Source of the DNA: a bacterium
GTDB taxonomy: Bacteria; Pseudomonadota; Alphaproteobacteria; Rs-D84; CACZYB01
Direction of reading: 5' to 3'
Assembly (NCBI GenBank): GCA_024692925.1
Contig: JAILLX010000032.1
Coordinates: 1-13,311, forward strand
DNA: 13,311 nt
Position numbers and translations under genes: made by a program. Positions 7,067 through 13,311 of this stretch are shown here, one piece after another (the stretch's first letter is position 1; every line of letters starts with the position of its first letter). Below the pieces are notes generated by a model. It worked only from the letters and a program-made list of their open reading frames with translations, was not told the DNA's origin and did not search any database.

Positions 7067-9466
7067 ATGACAAAAGAATATAATTTCAAAGAAATTGAAA
7101 AAAAATGGCAACAAAAATGGGAAACCGAAAAAACATTCAAGGTTGAAATAGATAACTCTAAACCTAAATATTATAGCCTCTTTGAATTTCCATATCCATC
7201 TGGTGCGGGACTTCATGTTGGACACCCTCGTTCATTTACCGCAATGGATATAATCTCCAGGAAACGCAGAATGCAAGGTTATAACGTATTATTTCCAATT
7301 GGTTTTGATGCATTCGGACTTCCAACAGAAAGATATGCTATAAAAAATCATATTCATCCAGCAGTTGCAACAAAACAAAATATTGAAAATTTCACAAAAC
7401 AACTAAAATCTATTGGATATTCTTTTGATTGGGACAGGGTTATAAACACAACCGACCCTGAATATTACAAATGGACACAATGGATGTTCATACAATTTGT
7501 AAAAGCAGGTCTTGCATACAAGGGTGAAGAAACAATTTGGTGGTGTCCTGAATGTAAGATTGGTATTTCAAACGAAGAACTTGAAAACGGACATTGCGAA
7601 CGTTGCGGAAGCGAAGTTGTAAAGAAAAAGAAATCCGCTTGGATTTTGAAAATGCAATCTTATTCCGATAAACTTCTTGAAGGATTAAAAGAAGTTGATT
7701 TTCCAGAAAGTGTTAAAAAAATGCAATCCGAATGGATTGGTAAATCAACTGGTGCAGAAATTGACTTTAATATAACAAATTCTGATGAAAAATTAAAGGT
7801 ATTTACAACCAGACCAGATACAATTTTCGGTGCAACATATATGGTAATTGCACCTGAACATCCAATACTTGAAAAACTTTCATCATCGATAAAAAATATG
7901 GATGAAATAAAAAAGTATCAACTTGCCTCTGCACAAAAATCCGATATGGATAGAAGTATGGCAAAGGATAAAACTGGTGTTTGCATAGATGGATTTTCTG
8001 CAATTAATCCATTTACAAAAAAGGAAATTCCTATATTTATTTCTGACTATGTTTTAATGGGATACGGTACCGGTGCAATTATGGCTGTTCCTGCACATGA
8101 TGAAAGGGATTATGATTTTGCCAAAAAATTCAATCTTCCAATTATCGAAGTTTTAAAAGGTGGAAACATTGAAACCGAAGCCTATACCGAAGATGGCGAA
8201 CATATAAATTCTGAATTCCTTAACGGTATGAATAAACAAGATGCAATAAATACAATAATCAAAAAAATCGAAGAAATGGGTATTGGAAAGGCATCTGTAA
8301 AATACCGTATGAAAGATTGGGTTTTCACTCGTCAAAGATATTGGGGTGAACCAATTCCAATGGTACATTGTGAAAAATGCGGTTGGGTTCCAATGGATGA
8401 AAAGGACTTACCTTTAACTCTTCCAGAAGTTGATGATTACATGCCAACTGATGAAGGATTATCACCTCTTGCAAAGGCAACCGATTGGTTAAAAACCACT
8501 TGCCCACACTGTGGTGGTCCTGCAACCCGTGAAACTGATACTATGCCAACATGGGCTGGTTCATCATGGTATTATTTAAGATATATGGATCCTCAAAACA
8601 ATAATGCATTTGCATCAAAAGAAGCATTAAATTATTGGGGACAAGTTGATTGGTACGAAGGCGGTGCCGAACACGTCACACGTCACTTACTTTACTCTCG
8701 TTTCTGGCACAAGGCATTATATGATATGGGATTACTTCCACACGATGAACCTTATGCAAAACGTTCACTTCACGGAATGATATTGGCTGAAAATGGTGAA
8801 AAAATGAGTAAGTCAAAAGGAAACGTTATAAATCCTGATGATATAGTTGCAAAATATGGTGCCGACACACTCCGTATGTACGAAATGTTTATTGGACCAT
8901 TTGATCAGGCCGCAATGTGGTCAACAAATTCCGTTGCTGGTATCTCAAGATTTTTGGCTCGTGTATATGAATTAAGTGAAAAAGTTGGCGATGCAAAAAT
9001 GACTGAAAAAGATACAATTGCAATGCATCAAGCTATCAAAGATGTATCCGAACGTATCGAAGATATGAAGTTCAATACTGCCGTTTCTGCATTAATGATT
9101 TTCTCAAATCATATGGGAACATTGGAAATTATTCCAAACGAAATGTTTGAAACATTTATTAAACTTTTATCTCCATTTGCACCTCATATTGCAAACCAAA
9201 TGTGGGAAGAAATTGGCAAAAAATCGACTCTTGATTTCGAACCATGGCCTGTATTTGATGAAAAGGCATTGGTTGCATCAAATGTAAACATTGTAATTTC
9301 TGTAAACGGTAAAAAACGTGCCGAAGCAGAAATTCCTGTTGATCTTCCAAATGCTGAAGTTGAAAAGCTTGTACTTTCACTTGATGGAATAAAAAAATAC
9401 TTTGATGGAAAGGAACCAAAAAAGGTTATTATTGTTCCAAACAAACTTGTAAATATCGTAGTATAA
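7067..9466 (+). CDS. leuS: Leucyl-tRNA synthetase, short Bacillus-like type
   Basis: Class I aminoacyl-tRNA synthetase that charges tRNA-Leu in the cytoplasm. It has 799 residues from the ATG at 7067, which has GAGG 6 bases upstream (7057-7060); the in-frame TTG at 7037 lies too close to the -10 box. Seen: HVGH (50-53, the HIGH motif), a four-Cys zinc module CPEC...CERC, an editing domain with TTRPDT and GTGAIMAVPAHDERD, whose first Asp is residue 345 and matches the editing Asp of the family, a second Cys quartet (CEKC...CPHC), the tail motif ETDTMPTWAGSSWYYLRY, KMSKS (579-583), the anticodon-binding domain and a C-terminal domain. Between LHGMILAENGE and KMSKS there is no room for the leucine-specific domain found in E. 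coli and most proteobacterial enzymes; this short form resembles Bacillus LeuRS (about 804 residues). Single-gene unit ending at a strong terminator. Confidence 0.96.
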   Translation: MTKEYNFKEIEKKWQQKWETEKTFKVEIDNSKPKYYSLFEFPYPSGAGLHVGHPRSFTAMDIISRKRRMQGYNVLFPIGFDAFGLPTERYAIKNHIHPAVATKQNIENFTKQLKSIGYSFDWDRVINTTDPEYYKWTQWMFIQFVKAGLAYKGEETIWWCPECKIGISNEELENGHCERCGSEVVKKKKSAWILKMQSYSDKLLEGLKEVDFPESVKKMQSEWIGKSTGAEIDFNITNSDEKLKVFTTRPDTIFGATYMVIAPEHPILEKLSSSIKNMDEIKKYQLASAQKSDMDRSMAKDKTGVCIDGFSAINPFTKKEIPIFISDYVLMGYGTGAIMAVPAHDERDYDFAKKFNLPIIEVLKGGNIETEAYTEDGEHINSEFLNGMNKQDAINTIIKKIEEMGIGKASVKYRMKDWVFTRQRYWGEPIPMVHCEKCGWVPMDEKDLPLTLPEVDDYMPTDEGLSPLAKATDWLKTTCPHCGGPATRETDTMPTWAGSSWYYLRYMDPQNNNAFASKEALNYWGQVDWYEGGAEHVTRHLLYSRFWHKALYDMGLLPHDEPYAKRSLHGMILAENGEKMSKSKGNVINPDDIVAKYGADTLRMYEMFIGPFDQAAMWSTNSVAGISRFLARVYELSEKVGDAKMTEKDTIAMHQAIKDVSERIEDMKFNTAVSALMIFSNHMGTLEIIPNEMFETFIKLLSPFAPHIANQMWEEIGKKSTLDFEPWPVFDEKALVASNVNIVISVNGKKRAEAEIPVDLPNAEVEKLVLSLDGIKKYFDGKEPKKVIIVPNKLVNIVV

Positions 9467-9487
9467 CAAAAACAAAGTCAAAAAAAA

Positions 9488-9517
9488 TCCCCCCTAAACC
9501 AAAGGGGGAAATTTTTT
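9488..9517. terminator. Bidirectional terminator between leuS and the suf-mlaC operon
   Basis: A C run (9489-9494) and a G run (9504-9508) form a GC stem of about 5-6 bp, with flanking T/A pairing and an A-rich loop. A run of six T follows on the plus strand (9512-9517), and seven T follow on the minus strand (from the A run at 9481-9487). It should end leuS from one side and mlaC from the other. Confidence 0.85.
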
Positions 9518-9525
9518 ATAAAATC

Positions 9526-10152
9526 TTATTTTGCAAGTTTAAGTTTTATAACTTTATCTTCTATTTTCTCAGTCAATACTTCAACTGGATTTTTTCCTTC
9601 ATCAGCCGCAGTTTTAAGAATAGGGGCATATTCATTTTTATAACTCATAACCATTGAAACACCCTCTATAATAACATCAATAACTTTATATTTATCGCCT
9701 ACTTTAACAACTCGCCAATCAACATCATAATCCTTATCACCACTATTCATTGCACGAACCTTACTTGCGACAAAATATTGACCTTCTTTTTTACCCTTTT
9801 GCACATCAACTACATCAATTTTTGAATCAGTATAAGATTCGAATTTTTTTACATAGCTGTAGACATTAAGTTCTGAAAATTGCTTTGAAAAATTTGAAAG
9901 TTGAGCATCACTAATGCCCCTACCATAAACTCCCAAAACAAATTTTGAAATATAATCAAAATCAAAGTTATCATTCAAAACTTTTCTGAATGGAATAACC
10001 CTATCATTTTTTGCAACACCTGTTTTAAAAATTTTCACAATAGCATCATCAATAAGATTTTGCGTATACTTTTTAACATCATCAGTTTCCGAAGCAAACA
10101 CCGCAACTGATATACCTAAAAAAACAAACAAAAACGATAATATTTTTTTCAT
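9526..10152 (-). CDS. mlaC: MlaC/Ttg2D-type periplasmic phospholipid-binding protein
   Basis: 208 residues with a clear Sec signal peptide: basic MKK, hydrophobic core, and a likely signal peptidase I site after VFA (residue 20), giving a mature periplasmic protein of about 188 residues. The family (MlaC, Ttg2D, toluene-tolerance protein) carries phospholipid between the outer and inner membranes to keep outer-membrane lipid asymmetry. Supporting signs are the length, the DFDYISKFVLG segment, DYDVDWRVVKVGDKYKVIDV and the IEGVSMVMSYKNEY stretch, which strongly resembles the conserved IxGVSxxxxxRxEF block of the family. It starts 28 bases after sufD with a strong GGAGG-type ribosome site (10158-10163 on the minus strand) and no obvious own promoter, so it is likely the last gene of a suf operon. 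Other Mla genes (mlaA, B, D, E, F) are not in the window. Confidence 0.87.
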   Translation of the reverse strand: MKKILSFLFVFLGISVAVFASETDDVKKYTQNLIDDAIVKIFKTGVAKNDRVIPFRKVLNDNFDFDYISKFVLGVYGRGISDAQLSNFSKQFSELNVYSYVKKFESYTDSKIDVVDVQKGKKEGQYFVASKVRAMNSGDKDYDVDWRVVKVGDKYKVIDVIIEGVSMVMSYKNEYAPILKTAADEGKNPVEVLTEKIEDKVIKLKLAK

Positions 10153-10180
10153 TTTAAACCTCCATTTTTATCATTTTAGA

Positions 10181-11458
10181 TTATAACCAAATTAAATTAT
10201 AAAATGCATTATAAATTTTTTCATTATGAATATTTTGTAAAATATTAGCCAAACAAGATTTTAAAATCAAAGTTTTTGCATCATCTTTACCAATTCCACG
10301 ACTTTCCAAAAAGAATAAATCTTTTGCATCTACACCGCTTATCACCGCCCCATGATAGGCTTTTACTTTCTCCGACCAAATATCTTGGAATGGTTTTATC
10401 CTACCATCAGCTTTGGAAGAATTAAGAAGTATTCTTGAAATCTGAGCGGTATCTACCCCTTCGATTTTATTAGCACACTTCACCGAAGTCATAAATTTTA
10501 CAAAAGCCTCATCATTTACTACCGAATACAAGGAAACATTACTTAATGAATCATTCTTATTATGTTTTATCAAAGCAGTTATATCAACATCATTTTTATT
10601 TTTTGCATCAACTGCTTCAACCGAATTTACATCACATTTTTCTGCAATTTCAAACTGTAAAAAAGAATCTAGTTTTCCAACATTTTTTACAAATGAAACT
10701 TGATTAAATTTAGCCTCATCCTTCACATCAACAAAGACATTTTCTGCGACCAAAGAATTTTCGGAAACATTAAAATATTTATAATGATTAACCTTTGAAT
10801 TATTACCAATATTAAATTGACACACTCTATTTTCAAAATATTTTTCATCAAAAGAAAGATTCGATTCAACAATATCAACAACAGAATTTTCCCCAACATT
10901 CACAAAAATTCTTGGGTTTACAAAAATTTTTTCATCATCACAACAAGTAATTGATATTATATGTATTGGCTTTCTAATATTTTCATTTGATGCAATATCT
11001 ATTACAACCCCATTCGAAAGATAAGCAGAATTAAGTGCAACCAAAGGATTATCCATACACTTTAGTTTTCCATCCAAAAAATCTGCATCATCACAAATAG
11101 AATATGAAATTCCATCCGAAAATACAGAAAATGGCAAATCTTCCTCCGATGAAAGTTCTGAACAATAACGCCCATTAACAATCACCACAGTATATGCATC
11201 AATTTCCAACATCGGATATTTTAAAAACATATCAAAAGATGGAAATTTATTTTTCTCAGCAACAACAAATTTTTCACCTAAAATAAAATCTTTAATACCC
11301 GACTTTACCAAAGAATAATTTTTCAAATAAAAATCAAACGCATTTCTTTTAAATGTCAAAAACCATTCAGGCAAAGATGTATTTGCAACAATACTATACC
11401 CCTTTGCAAAAGGAATATCTTGAACATTTTTAATCATTGAAAGATTACTATTCTCCAT
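10181..11458 (-). CDS. sufD: Fe-S cluster assembly protein SufD
   Basis: Beta-helix partner of SufB in the cytoplasmic SufBC2D scaffold that builds Fe-S clusters. 425 residues from the ATG at 11456-11458, close to the usual length. The N-terminal part is divergent; recognition comes from the core (RKPIHIISI, NPRIFVNVGENS) and the C-terminal block KAYHGAVISGVD...LFFLESRGI. The His in YHGA (residue 369) matches the His essential for cluster formation in E. coli SufD, but the Cys two residues before it (CSHGA in most members) is Ala here. Start choice: a TTG two codons upstream also fits, and an ATG at 11435-11437 would remove the overlap; the ATG at 11458 overlaps the sufC stop by 11 bases, suggesting translational coupling. 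It sits between sufC and the mlaC-like gene on one transcript. Confidence 0.92.
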   Translation of the reverse strand: MENSNLSMIKNVQDIPFAKGYSIVANTSLPEWFLTFKRNAFDFYLKNYSLVKSGIKDFILGEKFVVAEKNKFPSFDMFLKYPMLEIDAYTVVIVNGRYCSELSSEEDLPFSVFSDGISYSICDDADFLDGKLKCMDNPLVALNSAYLSNGVVIDIASNENIRKPIHIISITCCDDEKIFVNPRIFVNVGENSVVDIVESNLSFDEKYFENRVCQFNIGNNSKVNHYKYFNVSENSLVAENVFVDVKDEAKFNQVSFVKNVGKLDSFLQFEIAEKCDVNSVEAVDAKNKNDVDITALIKHNKNDSLSNVSLYSVVNDEAFVKFMTSVKCANKIEGVDTAQISRILLNSSKADGRIKPFQDIWSEKVKAYHGAVISGVDAKDLFFLESRGIGKDDAKTLILKSCLANILQNIHNEKIYNAFYNLIWL

Positions 11459-12185
11459 CGCCAAAACCCTGTTTTATTATTTTCTGAGCCAAAGTAATAT
11501 CTCCTGTCTGTACAACTTTACCATCCTGCATAATATGCACAAAATTCGGCTTTGATAGAGATATAAGTTTTTCATAATGAGAAACAATCAAAAATGAAAC
11601 ACCAAATGGTTTAAGGTAATCAATCGCCTTTGCAATAATATTAACCGCATCAACATCAACACCACTATCTGGTTCATCAAGCAAAGCAAGTTTAGGTTTT
11701 AAAAAAAGCATTTCCAACATACTAAGTTTTTTCTTTTCTCCACCACTAAACCCTAAATTCACCTGACGTTTAAGCCATTCTTTTGGTATTTCTAAAACCT
11801 CTGTATATTCATCAACAAGTTTAAAATATTCTGGTGCAGTCAAAGGCTTTTCACCCCTTGCCTTTCTTATACTATTAACCGAATTTTTAAGTAATGTTGA
11901 AACAGAAAGTCCACTGATTGATGGTGGATTTTGAAAACTTAAAAATATACCAGCTTTTGCAACATCACTAACTGATTTTTGAAGTATACTTTCACCCAAA
12001 AATGAAATATCGCCACCTGAAATTTCATATTTTGGATTTTTTACAATAGTATTCAAAAGCGAACTTTTTCCACTTCCATTTTTTCCCATAAGGATATGAG
12101 TTTCTCCGCTACCTACCTGCAAATCAACACCATTTAAAATTTGCTTACCTTCGACATTAACTTTCAAATTTTTTATATCTAACAT
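11448..12185 (-). CDS. sufC: Fe-S cluster assembly ATPase SufC
   Basis: ABC-type ATPase, 245 residues, that drives the SufBC2D scaffold; it is a cytoplasmic soluble protein despite its transporter-like fold. Seen: Walker A GKNGSGKS (34-41), Q-loop region FLSFQNPP (81-88), signature FSGGEKKK (146-153), Walker B LALLDEPDSGVDVDA (166-180) and the switch His203 in VSHYEKL. The FSGGEKK signature and DSGxDxDA stretch separate SufC from transport ATPases. Walker A has Lys at position 2 (GKNG), and Walker B has DEPD where most SufC have DEID or DETD; both changes are small. It starts 2 bases after the sufB stop (TAACTATG), with AGAGGG (12192-12197, minus strand) as ribosome site inside the end of sufB, and it overlaps sufD at its end. 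Tight coupling of B, C and D fits fixed complex stoichiometry. Confidence 0.95.
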   Translation of the reverse strand: MLDIKNLKVNVEGKQILNGVDLQVGSGETHILMGKNGSGKSSLLNTIVKNPKYEISGGDISFLGESILQKSVSDVAKAGIFLSFQNPPSISGLSVSTLLKNSVNSIRKARGEKPLTAPEYFKLVDEYTEVLEIPKEWLKRQVNLGFSGGEKKKLSMLEMLFLKPKLALLDEPDSGVDVDAVNIIAKAIDYLKPFGVSFLIVSHYEKLISLSKPNFVHIMQDGKVVQTGDITLAQKIIKQGFGDGE

Positions 12186-12187
12186 AG

Positions 12188-13311
12188 TTAACCCTCTATA
12201 CTAATATTTATCAATTCCTTTGCTTCCATTGCAAATTCAGCCGGAAGTTTTTTTATAATATCAGAACAAAAACCATTAACAATAAGCCCCAATGCTTTAT
12301 CTTCATCAAGTCCCCTTTGTTCCATAAAGAAAAGTTGTTCTTCACTAACCGAAGAAACAGATGCTTCATGTTCCACCACTGTTGACATATTTGCACCAAT
12401 AATATCAGGCAAAGCCAAAGCCTTTGCATCATCGCCAACAACCAAAGTATCACATTTTGTAAAATTTCTTGCATTTTCAGCAGTTGGGGCAAATTTAACC
12501 ATACCCCTATACCCATTAACCGACTTTCCAAGTGCAATACCTTTTGTAATAATTGTACTTGTTGTATCACGACCAATATGTATCATCTTTGTGCCGGTAT
12601 CAGTCATTTGCATATTATTCGTAAGAGCAACTGAGAAAAATTCCCCCTTACTTCTATCACCTTTTAATATACACGATGGATATTTCCATGTTTTAATAGA
12701 ACCAACCTCCAACTGGGTCCAAGAAATAGTTGCATCATCAAAACAAAGCCCACGCTTTGTCACAAAATTATAGACACCACCCTTTCCATTTTCATCACCG
12801 GCATACCAATTCTGCACAGTCGAATATTTTATCTTTGCTCCTTTGCATGCAATAAGTTCCACAACACCAGAATGAAGTTGATTCGTATCACGAATTGGTG
12901 CCGAACATCCCTCTAAATAAGAAACTTCACTACCTTCATCAGCAATAATCAAAGTTCTTTCAAATTGCCCTAATTTTTCAGTTTGAAGTCTGAAATAAGA
13001 ACTAAGTTCAATAGGACATTTTACATTTTTAGGAATATAAATAAATGTTCCATCACTAAATACCGCCGCATTAAGACATGCAAAAAAGTTATCTTCCGGA
13101 GGAACAACATGTGCCAAAAACTTTTTTACCAAATCCGGATATTTTTGAATAGCCATAGATATAGGACAAAAAATAATTCCCATTTCCAAAAGTTGCTTTC
13201 CATAGGTTGTTCTTACCGAACTACTATCCACAACCGCATCAACAGCCTGCCCCTTTAAAATTTTTTGTTCTTCAAGTGGAACCCCTAAACGTTTATAGGT
13301 TGCATCAATTT
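12188..13311 (-). CDS. sufB: Fe-S cluster assembly protein SufB, 5' end outside window
   Basis: Scaffold subunit of SufBC2D on which new Fe-S clusters form. 373 complete codons are visible, the frame is open to the right edge, and about 100 N-terminal residues are missing relative to the usual 470-495. The codons upstream of a GTG at 13229-13231 still encode typical SufB sequence (RLGVPLEEQKILKGQAVDAV), so that GTG is an internal Val, not the start. Strong family signatures: KIKYSTVQNWYAGD, GGVYNFVTKRG, TWKYPSCIL, GEFFSVALTNN, DTGTKMIHIG, ENARNFTKCD and VEHEASVS. The Cys of FTKCD (codon 12452-12454) corresponds to the Cys (405 in E. coli) that works with the SufD His in cluster assembly. First visible gene of sufB-C-D-mlaC; any upstream regulator or cysteine desulfurase gene is beyond the edge. 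Confidence 0.95.
   Translation of the reverse strand, partial: IDATYKRLGVPLEEQKILKGQAVDAVVDSSSVRTTYGKQLLEMGIIFCPISMAIQKYPDLVKKFLAHVVPPEDNFFACLNAAVFSDGTFIYIPKNVKCPIELSSYFRLQTEKLGQFERTLIIADEGSEVSYLEGCSAPIRDTNQLHSGVVELIACKGAKIKYSTVQNWYAGDENGKGGVYNFVTKRGLCFDDATISWTQLEVGSIKTWKYPSCILKGDRSKGEFFSVALTNNMQMTDTGTKMIHIGRDTTSTIITKGIALGKSVNGYRGMVKFAPTAENARNFTKCDTLVVGDDAKALALPDIIGANMSTVVEHEASVSSVSEEQLFFMEQRGLDEDKALGLIVNGFCSDIIKKLPAEFAMEAKELINISIEG

Noticed and set aside
13229..13231. GTG as the start of sufB
   Set aside because: The frame stays open to the window edge, and the residues before it are conserved SufB sequence, so it is an internal Val codon.

Overview
The window comes from an AT-rich Gram-negative bacterium. 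The Gram-negative call rests on genes that only make sense with an outer membrane: KdsA (Kdo for LPS), an MlaC/Ttg2D-type periplasmic lipid carrier, and an RND pump with its periplasmic adaptor. Several details, such as the GGGNTAV motif in thioredoxin reductase and the MlaC sequence style, suggest an alphaproteobacterium with a reduced, AT-rich genome. That placement is inference and is only moderately secure. Gene density is high, there is no intergenic stretch over 300 bases, and I see no tRNA, rRNA, CRISPR or mobile element.

Layout: (1) 1-882, minus: trxB (thioredoxin reductase), with its C-terminus cut off by the left edge. (2) 883-1036: a divergent promoter region with a near-consensus promoter on each strand. 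(3) 1037-2613, plus: kdsA followed by a 1-nt-overlapping gene for an HhH-type DNA-glycosylase-like protein. (4) 2617-2634: a hairpin terminator between converging genes. (5) 2641-6924, minus: an operon of membrane-fusion adaptor then RND transporter (no outer-membrane channel gene in view). (6) 6925-7066: a second divergent control region; the pump promoter's -10 box sits inside a 16-bp near-palindrome. (7) 7067-9466, plus: leuS, of a short Bacillus-like type lacking the leucine-specific insertion. (8) 9488-9517: a bidirectional terminator. (9) 9526-13311, minus: sufB-sufC-sufD (Fe-S scaffold complex) running directly into an mlaC-like gene; sufB is cut by the right edge.

The genes are mostly housekeeping and envelope functions: thiol redox balance, LPS core sugar synthesis, efflux, leucine charging, Fe-S cluster assembly and outer-membrane lipid trafficking. 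I do not see a clear new multi-gene system. The points most worth checking are the palindrome over the pump promoter, the altered proton-relay residues and periplasmic Cys pair of the RND protein, the Bacillus-like LeuRS in a Gram-negative genome, the DNA-glycosylase-like gene coupled to kdsA, and the mlaC gene attached to the suf operon.
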